From Sphingopyxis sp. MSC1_008 (lineage in GTDB: Bacteria > Pseudomonadota > Alphaproteobacteria > Sphingomonadales > Sphingomonadaceae), in assembly GCF_023197165.1 (NCBI RefSeq), contig NZ_JALPRD010000008.1, positions 124,001 to 188,000 on the forward strand: a stretch of DNA of 64,000 nt. The letters run 5' to 3'. Below are positions 1 to 9,214 of the stretch, in pieces. Position 1 is the stretch's first letter. The number at the start of each line of letters is the position of its first letter. The position numbers were made by a program, and so were the translations under genes. Under the pieces are notes generated by a model. That model was not told where the DNA came from. It saw only the letters and a program-made list of their open reading frames with translations, and searched no databases.

Positions 1-2
1 GT

Positions 3-953
3 ATCGTGCGCCGGGCTTTCGGCGACATGACCGCCGAACTGGTCATTGTCGACGGCGCGAACCTGCCGGCATCCTACCTTGATCGCGAGATCATCGACGC
101 GCGCGCGTCGGGGCTCCGCACCGATCTCGACGACCCGTACATGCTCGATCGCCTCGGCACCGTGCTGCAGGATTACGACCGGGTGACGATCGTTTGTACG
201 CCCGAGCGCAAGGTCGAGTGGGCCCGCGCGCTCAAGGGCGTCAACATCGTCGGCGAGATCGTGATGCCCGAGATCGCCGAACTGGGGCCGCTGACCACGC
301 GCCAGCGCGGCGGGGTGACGACTTTGGTCGTGTCATGGGGCCCGCTCAACCGCGCCAACCGGGTGAAGAAGCGCGCGCTCGACCTTGCGGTGACGATCCC
401 GGCGCTAATCCTGTTGTCGCCGCTGCTGTTAATCGTGGCGCTGGCGATCAAGCTCGATTCGCCCGGACCGGTGTTTTTCCGTCAGGAGCGGATGGGGCGC
501 GGCAACCGCATCTTCCGCATCCTGAAATTCCGCAGCATGCGCGTCGAAACAACCGACGCGAACGGCGCGCGCTCGGCAAGCCGTGACGACGACCGGATCA
601 CGCGCGTCGGACGGTTCATCCGGGCGACGAGCATCGACGAGCTGCCGCAATTGATCAACGTGCTGTCGGGTGAGATGAGCCTCGTCGGGCCGCGCCCGCA
701 TGCGCTCGGTTCCACTGCGGGTAACGAGCTGTTCTGGCGGGTCGACCGGCAATATTGGCACCGTCACGCGCTCAAGCCCGGGATTACGGGACTCGCCCAG
801 ATCCGCGGGTTTCGCGGTGCGACCAACACCAAGCGCGATATTCTCGACCGGCTCGAATCCGACCTGGAATATCAGCATGGCTGGTCGTTGCTGCGCGATG
901 TGTCGATTTTGGCGCGCACCGCGCAGGTGCTGGTCCACCGCAACGCTTATTGA
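3..953 (+). CDS. Polyprenyl-phosphate sugar-phosphate transferase (5' partial)
   Basis: The initiating transferase of the exopolysaccharide cluster: this family moves a hexose-1-phosphate from a UDP-sugar to undecaprenyl phosphate at the inner membrane. The frame is open to the window edge, so the N-terminal membrane helices usual for this roughly 460-residue family are missing. A GTG at 6 is possible but has no visible ribosome site. Visible parts are a Rossmann-like N-terminal piece, one membrane segment ([17 protein letters not shown]), then the bacterial sugar transferase domain with KFRSM and the [21 protein letters not shown] region. It converges with the pyruvyl transferase gene. The exact sugar cannot be read from the sequence. 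Confidence 0.9.
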   Translation: MVRRAFGDMTAELVIVDGANLPASYLDREIIDARASGLRTDLDDPYMLDRLGTVLQDYDRVTIVCTPERKVEWARALKGVNIVGEIVMPEIAELGPLTTRQRGGVTTLVVSWGPLNRANRVKKRALDLAVTIPALILLSPLLLIVALAIKLDSPGPVFFRQERMGRGNRIFRILKFRSMRVETTDANGARSASRDDDRITRVGRFIRATSIDELPQLINVLSGEMSLVGPRPHALGSTAGNELFWRVDRQYWHRHALKPGITGLAQIRGFRGATNTKRDILDRLESDLEYQHGWSLLRDVSILARTAQVLVHRNAY

Positions 954-974
954 GTAGCGCTTCTTGGCCGGGGC

Positions 975-1973
975 TCAGCCGTCCACGATCTGCGGGGCGC
1001 GGCAGGCCAGCGCGGTGTCAAAGGCTTCGGCGCGGTGCGTCGCGCGCATCAGTCCCGCATAATCGCCCGTCCATTGATCGGCGAAGCCCGCGACCTTGCC
1101 ATAGCTGTTGTCGAGCAGCACGTGCGGGATGTCGAGCAGCAGCGAGAGAATGTGCGCGTGGAGCCGGTCGGTGACGACGAGCTCGCCGGTCGACAGCATC
1201 GCGAGGCCGCGCTGGAACCGCCATTCGGCCAGACGCTGCTGCCGCGCCGCGCGCTGCACCATCGGATCGCGGGTGAGGAGGCGGCCGAGCCCCAGCGACA
1301 GGCGGAGGCGGCGTTTCTGGCCTGCATCTTCTTCGAGCCAATCGTCGGCGACGACGCCTGCAGGCAGCGCGGCATCGCCGGGCGCGCGTTCATGGTCGGT
1401 ACGCAGCAGCGCGAAAACCGGCGCGGTGGCGGGATCGCGCCGCTGACGGCCGAGCATCAGCGCGGCATCGGGGCAAAGCCGGATATCGCAATCGAAATGC
1501 TGCTCGGCAAATGCGAGTGAGCGCGCGTCGCGGACGAGCAGGGTGAATTGACCGTGCGCGCGTATCGCCTTGGCCATTTCGGCGGCGGCGGCGGGATCGG
1601 CATAATGGATCGACTGCGGCATCTGGACGATCGGATGGCCGCGATGCGTGCGGAGGAGGTGCAAGCGAAAGGCTTCATGCTTGGGCCAGAGCGTCCCCAT
1701 ATTGCCGCCGCCGTGGATCAGGATCGGCCCGTCGCCGATCGCCGCCCGGCACGCCGCATCGTCGAAATCGGCGATCGCCGAATAATAAGCGGGAAGCCGG
1801 CCCGACTTGCGCAGATAGGCCATCTCGCCGAGCCAGATCGCGGAGTCGCCAACATTCGAGTGGTCGGGGAAGTCGACCAGCGCGAGCGGGCCCGCGGGTA
1901 TCACGGCGTCGAGCGTACGCGTGAAACGTTGGGCGAGTTCGCCGACGAGCTGGTCGGCGGTCTTCTTGGTCAT
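975..1973 (-). CDS. Polysaccharide pyruvyl transferase family protein
   Basis: Likely adds a pyruvate ketal from phosphoenolpyruvate to a sugar of the exopolysaccharide or its lipid-linked precursor. The 332-residue protein has the family pattern: DFPDHSNVGDSAIW near the N-terminus, a GGGN motif (LIHGGGNMGTLWP), and the late TDRLHAHILSLLLDIPHVLLDNSYGK block. The ATG at 1973 overlaps the TGA of the flippase gene by 4 bases (ATGA), which fixes the start and suggests translational coupling. The same frame runs open further upstream inside the flippase gene, but that part is not like the family. Family assignment is strong; acceptor sugar unknown. Confidence 0.9.
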   Translation of the reverse strand: MTKKTADQLVGELAQRFTRTLDAVIPAGPLALVDFPDHSNVGDSAIWLGEMAYLRKSGRLPAYYSAIADFDDAACRAAIGDGPILIHGGGNMGTLWPKHEAFRLHLLRTHRGHPIVQMPQSIHYADPAAAAEMAKAIRAHGQFTLLVRDARSLAFAEQHFDCDIRLCPDAALMLGRQRRDPATAPVFALLRTDHERAPGDAALPAGVVADDWLEEDAGQKRRLRLSLGLGRLLTRDPMVQRAARQQRLAEWRFQRGLAMLSTGELVVTDRLHAHILSLLLDIPHVLLDNSYGKVAGFADQWTGDYAGLMRATHRAEAFDTALACRAPQIVDG

Positions 1974-3451
1974 ATCGGGCTCTTTCTGAAGCGTTTGAAC
2001 AGGAACAGGAAACGGCCGCGCCACGCGCCCGAGATGGCGAGCAGCGCGATTGCGTAAAAGAGTGCGCCGATCGCGGTGAGCAGCAGCAGCGATTGCCAGC
2101 CGGCCAGATGCGCATCGAGCACCCGCATCGCGATCGCGAGCGCGACGCCCATCACCGAGGAGGCGATCAGCGGCGCGCCGACCGCGCGCAGGCTGTCGAT
2201 CGGACGAATGCCCGAGGCGCGGCGAAGCAGCCAAATCTGTAGCGGCAAGGTGAGATAGGCGCGGCCGACATAGGAGATGGCGACTGCCAAAAGGCCGTAA
2301 GGGAGCGCCGCGAGCGTCAGGATCACGCCGAGGACCAGCTGCGTCGTCGAGAGCGAGATCAGGCTGCGCGACGCGCCGAGCACGCTGAGCGAGGGCGAGG
2401 CGAAGAAGTTGAGCGTGAAGGGCACCGCCATGAAGGCGAAGATCTGGGCGAGTTGCCCCGCCTCGGCCCATTTGGCGCCGAACACGGTGGGGATCGCGAC
2501 CGGCGCGAGCGCACCGAACCCGACGAGCGCCGGGAAGGAGAGCGCCGACGCGCGCGCAATCATCCAGCGATAGGCTTTGCGCAGTTCGGCGGGGTCGTCC
2601 TTGACCCGTGCGAGCGTCTGCACCGCAACCTGCGTAAAGGGCTGGATCGCGCCGCGGCCGATCAGCTCGACGGTGCGCCACGCGGTGCGATAGACACCGA
2701 CAGCGGCGAGCCCGATCCCGGCGCCGATCGCCATTTCCTGGACGCGGACCGTCGCGAGGAAGGCGAGCTGGACATAGATCAGGCTGGCGTTGAGCATGAT
2801 GTTGCCGCGCAGGATAAGCCAGTCGAACTGCCAGCCCGGTTTCCAGTCATAGGAGGCGCGCGACAGCACAACGCCGACGATCTCGGTGACGAGGCGCTGG
2901 ATGACGAGGCTCCAGAGGCCGAGCCCGGCGAAGGCGGCGGCGACCGCGCAGGTGCCGCCGATCAGCCCGCCGACGACCGAACGCAGCGCGGTGGTGCGAT
3001 GCCCGAACTCGCGCAGGCGTAGCGCCATGTGGGTGGCGCCGAAGGAGGAGATCGGCAGCGCGAGGCTCATCACCGCGAGCGGCAGCGCGATATCGGGCGC
3101 GCCCATCCAGTTCGCGATCGGCTGCGCCAGCGCCATGATCAGGATCGCGGAGAGGAAGGAGAAAGCCTGCTGCGAGCGGTAGATGGTGTCGAGGAAGGCC
3201 GGGGTGATTTCGCGCTTGCGGGCGATCGTCTGCACGAGGCCGGCGGTCGCGATGATGCGGAAGGCTTCGGCGGTCACCGCCATCACCGCAAAGGCGCCGA
3301 TGTCCGCGCGCGTCAGCAGGCGCGCGAGGATCACGAAGACGACGAACGAGAAGATCTGGTCCGACAGGAAACGCGTGATCGTCCAGCCGATCGAGCTGCG
3401 GCTGCGCGCGCGTAACCCGTCATCGAAGCGGGCGGGAAGGTCAGCGCTCAA
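1970..3451 (-). CDS. Wzx-type oligosaccharide flippase
   Basis: Integral inner-membrane protein of 493 residues with about 12 to 14 hydrophobic segments, matching the polysaccharide/oligosaccharide flippase family (Wzx, MOP superfamily). It would move the lipid-linked repeat unit to the periplasmic face for polymerisation. The assigned start is TTG at 3451, which overlaps the end of the upstream glycosyltransferase gene by 11 bases; no strong ribosome site is visible, so a slightly different start is possible. It is followed with a 4-base overlap by the pyruvyl transferase, so both probably sit in one transcript with the GT25 gene. Confidence 0.9.
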   Translation of the reverse strand: MSADLPARFDDGLRARSRSSIGWTITRFLSDQIFSFVVFVILARLLTRADIGAFAVMAVTAEAFRIIATAGLVQTIARKREITPAFLDTIYRSQQAFSFLSAILIMALAQPIANWMGAPDIALPLAVMSLALPISSFGATHMALRLREFGHRTTALRSVVGGLIGGTCAVAAAFAGLGLWSLVIQRLVTEIVGVVLSRASYDWKPGWQFDWLILRGNIMLNASLIYVQLAFLATVRVQEMAIGAGIGLAAVGVYRTAWRTVELIGRGAIQPFTQVAVQTLARVKDDPAELRKAYRWMIARASALSFPALVGFGALAPVAIPTVFGAKWAEAGQLAQIFAFMAVPFTLNFFASPSLSVLGASRSLISLSTTQLVLGVILTLAALPYGLLAVAISYVGRAYLTLPLQIWLLRRASGIRPIDSLRAVGAPLIASSVMGVALAIAMRVLDAHLAGWQSLLLLTAIGALFYAIALLAISGAWRGRFLFLFKRFRKSPI

Positions 3452-4232
3452 GCAGGCGTCTCGCTTTCAGCATCCGCATGCGTGCGCGTTCGAGAGCGCG
3501 CCAGGCCTTTTGCCTGACTGAATGATAGAGCGGATCGGCCTTGGGCCCGAAGCGCGAATTGCCGATGTCGGAGACGATCGCTGCCTCGAGGATCGGCGCG
3601 GGATAGAGCGCGAGATTGGGCAGGCCGTGCGCCCACGACCGGTCCATCTCGTCGTCGATCGGGCGGCGGACGGTGCGGCAATGCTCGGCGAGCCGCCGCG
3701 CACCTTCGAGCGTGATCGCATAGCCTTGCGTGCCATAGGCGAGCCCGACCAGCTCGACGATCGCGCGCGAATGCTGAAGAAAGTCGCGCCGCACGACGCG
3801 CTGCCACGTCGGCCTTTTGGCGTAGAGCCGAAGATAATCGATACCCTCGGCGTGAAGATCGGTGCGCGCGAGCGGTTCGAGATACGCCCAGTCGACCAGC
3901 GTATCGTCTTCGAGGACGATCGCTTGCCGCACGCCGCGCGCGACCATGTCCTGCCAGATCGAGAAATGGCTGGCGTAGCAGCCGATCTCACCCTTGCTCA
4001 TCGGACGGCCCTTGTTGCTGCGGATCGCGGGCTCGTCGATCGTCATCCCCGGCGCCGGGGCGGTGCAGGCATCGAAAAAACGCCACGCAAGCGACGTGTC
4101 CGCCGCGCGCGCGGCAAAGGCAGCCCGGCGGGCCGCGGCTGATTCGAGCGACACCACCAGAACTTCGGTGGTTTTGCCCGATTCGGGTAGGGTATCACCC
4201 ACTTGGATCGCCTTTTGCTTGCGGTTGCGCAT
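3441..4232 (-). CDS. Glycosyltransferase family 25 protein
   Basis: Resembles the LPS/LOS glycosyltransferase family 25: an N-terminal EVLVVSLESAAARRAAF segment, SKGEIGCYASHFSIWQDMV, the acidic VLEDD metal/nucleotide-binding motif, and a later YAITLEGARRL region. It probably adds a sugar to the lipid-linked repeat. I chose the ATG at 4232 (263 residues); a TTG at 4253 would add seven residues and neither has a clear ribosome site. It heads the three-gene minus-strand unit with the flippase and pyruvyl transferase and is divergent from the GT2 genes. Confidence 0.85.
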   Translation of the reverse strand: MRNRKQKAIQVGDTLPESGKTTEVLVVSLESAAARRAAFAARAADTSLAWRFFDACTAPAPGMTIDEPAIRSNKGRPMSKGEIGCYASHFSIWQDMVARGVRQAIVLEDDTLVDWAYLEPLARTDLHAEGIDYLRLYAKRPTWQRVVRRDFLQHSRAIVELVGLAYGTQGYAITLEGARRLAEHCRTVRRPIDDEMDRSWAHGLPNLALYPAPILEAAIVSDIGNSRFGPKADPLYHSVRQKAWRALERARMRMLKARRLLER

Positions 4233-4322
4233 CGCTGCGCGGTTCAGAACCAACGACGGGCCCGACGCGATCCTTGGTAGCGGGCAATTATTTGAGAGCG
4301 AAGACGTCGACGCTCCGGTCGT

Positions 4323-4372
4323 CCGGTCAACGGGGCGGCTCGTCTTCGCAGGTGCAGCATATTGTTGACCGG
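4323..4372. promoter_or_regulatory. Inverted repeat in divergent EPS promoter region
   Basis: CCGGTCAAC at 4323-4331 and its exact reverse complement GTTGACCGG at 4364-4372 lie between the divergent GT25 and GT2 genes, with centres about 41 bases apart (close to four helical turns). This is a possible two-site operator or looping element. No known regulator is encoded beside it, so the function is only inferred. Confidence 0.3.
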
Positions 4373-4425
4373 CATGCCGTGAGAGGCCGATTGGGCCGGT
4401 GCGGGGGCACTGGACAGGCGTTTCT

Positions 4426-5295
4426 ATGTTTCAAGTCGCAGTCGTCATACCCGTATGGAACGGAGAAAAGGTACTCGGGCGCTGCCTCGATGCACTCGCG
4501 CGCCAGACGCTCCCACGTGACGCCTATCAGATCATCGTCGTCGACAATGGATCGAGCGACGCAACGCGTACGATCGCCCGCAGCTATGCGGGCGTCGAAC
4601 TGCTCGAAGAGAAAAGGCCGGGCTCATACGTCGCGCGCAACCTCGCGATCGGGCGGGTTCGTGCGCCGATCACGGCCTTTACCGATGCCGATTGCGAGCC
4701 GGCGCCCGACTGGCTCGAGCAGGTCCTCCGCGCCGCGGCGGCGAATCCGGGGTTCGGCGTGCTCGCCGGCAAGATCGAGCTGTTCGACGAGATCGCGCAG
4801 GAGCGCGAAGTGTTCGGCGATTACGAGCGGCTGTTCAGCTTTCCGCAGGCGCATGCCGCGCGCGGCAATTGCGCGACCGCCAATTGGGCGAGCGAAACGG
4901 CGTTGCTCAAGGCGCTGGGCGGGTTCGACGCGGCGCTGAAATCGGGCGGCGACCGGCAGATGGCGCTGCGCATCCGCGATAGCGGCCATCCGCTGATCTA
5001 TGTGCCGGCGATGATGGTGCGCCACCCGGTGCGTGCAAGCCGCGACGAGCTGGTGCGTAAGCGGCAGCGGCTGAGCGGCGGTCGTTGGGATCGCACGCGG
5101 CGGCGTCCGCGCCTTGTCCATGTGCTCGGGATTACGGCGGTCGATACGATCCGGAGGCTGCGCCGTGCGGCGATCTCGCGCGAATTATCGTTTGGGCGAC
5201 GGCTGGCTGTGATGTGGCTGACACTGGAACTCGCCTGGGTGGCGGTGGGCGAATATCTCAATCTCGCTGGGGGACGAAAGGCAGCACGCGACTAA
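4426..5295 (+). CDS. Glycosyltransferase family 2 protein
   Basis: A GT-A fold glycosyltransferase for exopolysaccharide repeat assembly. It begins with the typical AVVIPVWNGEKVLGRCL strand, has the DNGSSD nucleotide-binding motif and the DADCEPAPDW metal-binding region (DxD type), and ends in an amphipathic or hydrophobic tail (RRLAVMWLTLELAWVAVGEYL) that may associate with the membrane. The ATG at 4426 begins directly before the first beta strand; a GTG at 4399 would add nine residues unlike the family. Its stop overlaps the next gene's start by one base (TAATG). The sugar it transfers is not predictable. Confidence 0.88.
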   Translation: MFQVAVVIPVWNGEKVLGRCLDALARQTLPRDAYQIIVVDNGSSDATRTIARSYAGVELLEEKRPGSYVARNLAIGRVRAPITAFTDADCEPAPDWLEQVLRAAAANPGFGVLAGKIELFDEIAQEREVFGDYERLFSFPQAHAARGNCATANWASETALLKALGGFDAALKSGGDRQMALRIRDSGHPLIYVPAMMVRHPVRASRDELVRKRQRLSGGRWDRTRRRPRLVHVLGITAVDTIRRLRRAAISRELSFGRRLAVMWLTLELAWVAVGEYLNLAGGRKAARD

Positions 5296-6260
5296 TGACT
5301 TCTCCCCATGACGCTCCCCGTTTTTCCGTGGTGATGCCGCTCTATAACAAGGCCGCGCATGTCCGCGCGGCGGTCGAGAGTGTGTTTGCCCAGACGTTTC
5401 CGCCGCACGAAATATTGGTGGTCGACAATCGCTCGACCGATGGCGGGCGCGAGATCATTGCCGCGATCGGCGACGCGCGGATCAAGCTGCTCGACCTGTC
5501 GACGCCGGGACCGGGCGGCTATGCCGGGCGCAACATCGGCATCCGCGCGGCGCGCGGCGACTGGATCGCCTTTCTCGACGCCGACGATCTGTGGCACCCC
5601 GACCATCTCGCGGTGCTCGCCACAGGCATCGGCGCCGACCCGAACGCACGCGCGGTGGCGACGCGGTTCGACCATATGTTCGAGGATCGCTCGCAGCCGC
5701 AGCGGATCGCGCCGGAGCTGGAGCAGGCGCAAAGCCTCGATCTCGCGGGCTTTCTTGCCGCGTGGCTGGCGGTGCGCGAATGTCCGATGTGGACCGGCGC
5801 GATCGCGATCCGGCGCGATACCTTATTCGAGGCGGGGCTGTTCCCCGAAGGACGCGCGGTGCGCGGCGGCGACAAGGATTTGTGGCTGCGCGTGCTTGCG
5901 AAAGGGGCGCTGCGTTATGATCCGCACGTCACCGCGGTCTTTCACCGCGACAGCGACAACAAGGTCAGCAAGTCGACGACGACGCTCGACGTCCCTTGCC
6001 TCGTCGAAACCGCGCGCGGGATGCTCGCCGGTGCGACGGCGCGCGAGACGGCGTTGCTGCGGCGGCTCGTGAACCAGGAAATCGCGCATTATGCGCGTTA
6101 TGCGATGAAATATCCGGGGCGCACGGCGATCCGGGTCGGCGATCTTTACCTGCCCGAGGGGGCGGGCACCGCGGCGCTGCTGCTCGCCGCGAAGCTGATC
6201 CCCGCGTCGGTCCGGCAATCGAGCTATGCTCTGCGCAACCGGCTGCGCGCCCGCGCGTGA
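5295..6260 (+). CDS. Glycosyltransferase family 2 protein
   Basis: Second GT2 enzyme, 321 residues: FSVVMPLYNKAAHVRAAV at the N-terminus, DNRSTDGG, then the FLDADDLWHPDH metal-binding motif and an acceptor-side motif GGDKDLWLRVL. The start ATG overlaps the stop of the preceding GT2 gene (TAATG), which discriminates against an upstream in-frame start at 5085 lying inside that gene. Its own end overlaps the next gene (GTGA). It is one of five glycosyltransferases in the cluster and likely adds one sugar of the repeat unit at the cytoplasmic face. Confidence 0.88.
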   Translation: MTSPHDAPRFSVVMPLYNKAAHVRAAVESVFAQTFPPHEILVVDNRSTDGGREIIAAIGDARIKLLDLSTPGPGGYAGRNIGIRAARGDWIAFLDADDLWHPDHLAVLATGIGADPNARAVATRFDHMFEDRSQPQRIAPELEQAQSLDLAGFLAAWLAVRECPMWTGAIAIRRDTLFEAGLFPEGRAVRGGDKDLWLRVLAKGALRYDPHVTAVFHRDSDNKVSKSTTTLDVPCLVETARGMLAGATARETALLRRLVNQEIAHYARYAMKYPGRTAIRVGDLYLPEGAGTAALLLAAKLIPASVRQSSYALRNRLRARA

Positions 6261-7174
6261 AGCCGGTCCGCGCCTTCGGCGCCCTGCTGGCCGGCGGGGC
6301 GGGCCTCGCCGCGTGGCTGTCGCTCGCCGGCGGGCTTGTGCCGATGTTCGATGCGCTGGCGTCGTTCCTGCCGCTGTTTGGCGCGGTGGTCCTTCTGGGA
6401 TTGCTCCTCGCCCGGCGAAGCCTGCGCTGGACGGTCGTTGCGGCCTTGCTCGGCCTGACCCCGGTGACGATCGGCGTGATGCCCGAGCTGATGCGCGAGA
6501 TTCCGGCCGCGCAGCAGAGCGCAAACCCAATCCGACTGCTCACCCACAATGTCTGGCAGAGCAATCGCGACCCCGCCGATACCGCGCAGGCGATCATCGA
6601 CGCCAAGCCCGATGTCGTGATGCTGCAGGAGGTGGATGGCAATTTCCGCCCGATGCTCGCGGCGCTGGACCAGCATTTCGCCTTTGCGACCAAATGCCCG
6701 CCGGGTTGCGACCTCGCGATCTTCTCGCGTTGGCCGATCGTGGACAGCGACTATTTTCTGAAGGAGCCGGGGGGGCGAAAATTCGGTCCCGCGATGCTCT
6801 GGGCGCGGGTTGCGGAGCCCGGTGGCGCTCCGTTTACCGTCGTGACGCTCCACTATCCCCGGCCGACATCGCGCGATCAGGCGGTGCGCAGGCGCGATGT
6901 GGCGCGTGCATTGGCACGGATCGAACGCGGGTCCTTGATCGTTGGAGGCGACATGAACCTGACCCCCTGGGCCGCGGCGATGTGTGAGCAGGACCGCGCC
7001 TTCGTACCGCTCACCCGCATGACGCGCGCGCTGCCCAGCTGGCCGCGCGCCTTTCCCGTGCTGCCGATCGACCAGCTTTATGCTGGGCCCGATTGGGCGC
7101 GCGTGTCGGCGCGGCGGTTGCCCGCCACCGGATCGGACCATGTGCCGCTGCTCGTGACGCTGGCGCGCCGATGA
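6257..7174 (+). CDS. Membrane-anchored endonuclease/exonuclease/phosphatase family protein
   Basis: A 305-residue protein with two or three N-terminal membrane segments (about residues 5-75) followed by an EEP-superfamily domain: LTHNVW, VVMLQEVDG with the metal-binding Glu, GGDMNLTP and the C-terminal SDHVPLL with the catalytic His. The family cleaves phosphodiesters or phosphomonoesters; the substrate here is unknown. The GTG at 6257 overlaps the previous stop (GTGA) and the end overlaps the next gene (ATGA), so it is embedded in the export/glycosylation operon. A role in lipid-phosphate turnover is possible but unproven. Confidence 0.8.
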   Translation: MKPVRAFGALLAGGAGLAAWLSLAGGLVPMFDALASFLPLFGAVVLLGLLLARRSLRWTVVAALLGLTPVTIGVMPELMREIPAAQQSANPIRLLTHNVWQSNRDPADTAQAIIDAKPDVVMLQEVDGNFRPMLAALDQHFAFATKCPPGCDLAIFSRWPIVDSDYFLKEPGGRKFGPAMLWARVAEPGGAPFTVVTLHYPRPTSRDQAVRRRDVARALARIERGSLIVGGDMNLTPWAAAMCEQDRAFVPLTRMTRALPSWPRAFPVLPIDQLYAGPDWARVSARRLPATGSDHVPLLVTLARR

Positions 7175-8469
7175 AGCGCGCGATCACCTTTGCGCTGCTC
7201 GGCAGCTGCGGCGTTGCGATGCCGGCGCTCGCCCAGCAATCCGACGCGACCGACGGGCTTGGATCGGTGTCGAGCGAGAACAGCTTCGGACGCGACCGCA
7301 ATATCGGCGTGCTCGAGCGCCGCCGGCCCGATTACACGCCCGAGCCGATCCATGTCGGCGTCCTCGAACTGCTGCCGCGCATGGCGATCGGCGCGGGCTA
7401 TGACGATAATCTCTATGCGCAGGAGGATAACCGGATCGGCGACGCCTATCTGCGCATTCGCCCGCGCGTCTCGCTGGTGCGGCCTTCGCCGACGCTCAAG
7501 CTGTCGCTCGACGGCGAGCTCGACCTGCTGCGCTACGCCGATCGGGCGAGCGAGAACGCCACCCAATATTCGGTGAACGCGGGCGCGCTCTATACGATCA
7601 GCAAGTCGAACACGCTCAACGTCATGCTGCGCAACGGGCGCTACAGCCAGGAACGCGTGTCGCCCGATAGCCCGACGCAGGCGTCGCGGCCGGTCCGCTT
7701 CACGCTGAGCGGGGGGACGGCGACCTATACGCATGTCTTCAACCGGCTGCGCGTGCGCGGCGTCGTCGACGTCGAGAATCGCAATTACAGCGACAGCGTG
7801 ACGCCGCTCGGCGATCCGATCGATCAGGATTTTCGCGACCACACGACCTATACCGGCACCGCCGTCGGTGAATATGCGCTGAGCCCGAGCATTTCGCTGT
7901 TCGCCGCGGGCTCGCTCAACAAGCGCGATTATCGGCAGCGCATCGGACCGGTGCCGGCGCGCGATTCCAAAGGTTTCGAGCTTGCCGGCGGCGCGAGTTT
8001 CGAACTCGGCCGCAAGGCGCGCGGGTCGCTGCGGCTCGGTTATTTCGAGCAGGATTACCGGCCGGTCGAGTTCGAGGATGTCTCGGGTTTCCTCGTGCGC
8101 GGCGAGCTCGCCTATTTCCTGACGCCGCTGGTGACGATCACCGGCACGGTCGACCGCGGCATCAAGGAAACCGGCGTCAATGGCGCGACCGGCTATCTCG
8201 CTACCAACATGACGCTGCGCGCCGATTACGAACTGCTGCGCAATCTGATCATCAGCGCGGGCGGCGAGCTGGAAAAGCGCGACTTCAACAATATCGACCG
8301 GCAGGACGACCGCTGGACGTGGCGCGGCAGTGCGTCGTATCTGGTCAGCAAGCGGATGGCGCTGCGCCTCGACTTGCAGCGGCGCACCCAGGCGAGCTGG
8401 GGCGCGACGGCGGGCCGCGAATTTGCCGACAATCGTGTTTCGGTGGGGCTGACCTTCTCGGGCCTTTAG
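7171..8469 (+). CDS. Outer-membrane beta-barrel protein of the EPS cluster
   Basis: Starts with a signal peptide (MKRAITFALLGSCGVAMPALAQ) and continues as alternating aromatic/polar strands such as VGEYALSPSISLFAAGSL and FELGRKARGSLRLGYFEQDY, typical of an outer-membrane barrel of the BBP2_2 type found with exopolysaccharide genes. It may help export or anchor the polymer beside the Wza-type lipoprotein. The protein is 432 residues from the ATG at 7171, which overlaps the preceding stop by 4 bases. It ends with a short hydrophobic strand (VSVGLTFSGL) near the convergent acetyltransferase gene. Confidence 0.8.
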   Translation: MKRAITFALLGSCGVAMPALAQQSDATDGLGSVSSENSFGRDRNIGVLERRRPDYTPEPIHVGVLELLPRMAIGAGYDDNLYAQEDNRIGDAYLRIRPRVSLVRPSPTLKLSLDGELDLLRYADRASENATQYSVNAGALYTISKSNTLNVMLRNGRYSQERVSPDSPTQASRPVRFTLSGGTATYTHVFNRLRVRGVVDVENRNYSDSVTPLGDPIDQDFRDHTTYTGTAVGEYALSPSISLFAAGSLNKRDYRQRIGPVPARDSKGFELAGGASFELGRKARGSLRLGYFEQDYRPVEFEDVSGFLVRGELAYFLTPLVTITGTVDRGIKETGVNGATGYLATNMTLRADYELLRNLIISAGGELEKRDFNNIDRQDDRWTWRGSASYLVSKRMALRLDLQRRTQASWGATAGREFADNRVSVGLTFSGL

Positions 8470-8476
8470 GGCCCGA
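8458..8476. terminator. Short hairpin at convergent gene ends
   Basis: TCGGGCC (8458-8464) and GGCCCGA (8470-8476) form a perfect 7-bp stem with a 5-base loop that includes the stop codon of the barrel gene, one base from the end of the convergent acetyltransferase gene. There is no U-tract on either strand, so termination activity is uncertain. Confidence 0.3.
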
Positions 8477-9214
8477 TCAGCCGGACTTTGTCCGCGATCC
8501 GTAGAGCGCGCCTTCGCACGCCGCGAGCAGTTCGGGCGGTGCAAGGCGGTTGATATAGCCGTCGGAGCCCTGATCGGAGAGCAGCTTCGCGGGAATGCCG
8601 CCGACGACGCCGCGCTCGGGAACGTCTTTGGTCACCACCGCATTGGCGCCGATCGCCGCCTCGGCACCGACGTGAATGCCGCCGATCACCTTCGCGCCCG
8701 ACCCCAGGAAGGTCCGGTCGCCGATCACCGGCGCGCCGCGCCGGGTGCCGCGGTTCATATAGCCGAGCACGACGCCGTGGGTGATGTTGACGTTGCTTCC
8801 AAGCACCGTGTCGCCGTGAAAATAGAAACCGCCGAAGCGATTGAGGAACAGGCCCGGCCCGATCTCCATATATTCGGGGATCGCGAAGCCATATTTGTAA
8901 CGCGCGCGGAGCAGCAGCCATTTGGCGACGATATAGAGGCCGAAAGCCTTGGCGGGCTTGAGCTTGAGCCAGCCCGTCGTGCGCATCAGTACCGTATATT
9001 TATAGCCCGGGGTAAAGGCATAATGCTTGGCGAAGGCGCCGAAGCTGACGCGGCCCGCATAGCGATAGAGATCGGCGGCGAGGAGCGCCTTGAGTTTAGC
9101 AAAGCTCACCGGGCAGCCGCGCCGATGCGGCTTTCCGGTCTCGTCGGACGCCTCGTCGGACAGGGGTTCTTTGAACCCCGGTACGGGCGTCAGCGATGCG
9201 GCTGCGATATCCAT
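8477..9214 (-). CDS. Serine acetyltransferase-like O-acetyltransferase (hexapeptide repeat)
   Basis: A left-handed beta-helix acyltransferase of 245 residues. The C-terminal half shows hexapeptide repeats (VLGSNVNITHGVVLGY through IGANAVVTKDVP), with a His in ITHGVVLG corresponding to the acetyl-transfer His of CysE-type enzymes. The N-terminal part is basic and amphipathic. In this context it more likely O-acetylates an exopolysaccharide sugar than makes O-acetylserine. The ATG overlaps the stop of the export lipoprotein gene by one base (TGATG on the minus strand), so the two are co-transcribed. Confidence 0.82.
   Translation of the reverse strand: MDIAAASLTPVPGFKEPLSDEASDETGKPHRRGCPVSFAKLKALLAADLYRYAGRVSFGAFAKHYAFTPGYKYTVLMRTTGWLKLKPAKAFGLYIVAKWLLLRARYKYGFAIPEYMEIGPGLFLNRFGGFYFHGDTVLGSNVNITHGVVLGYMNRGTRRGAPVIGDRTFLGSGAKVIGGIHVGAEAAIGANAVVTKDVPERGVVGGIPAKLLSDQGSDGYINRLAPPELLAACEGALYGSRTKSG

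Noticed and set aside
975..2681. A single long 568-codon reading of the pyruvyl transferase frame
   Set aside because: The extra N-terminal part lies within the flippase gene and is unlike the family; the ATGA overlap at 1970-1973 marks the true start.
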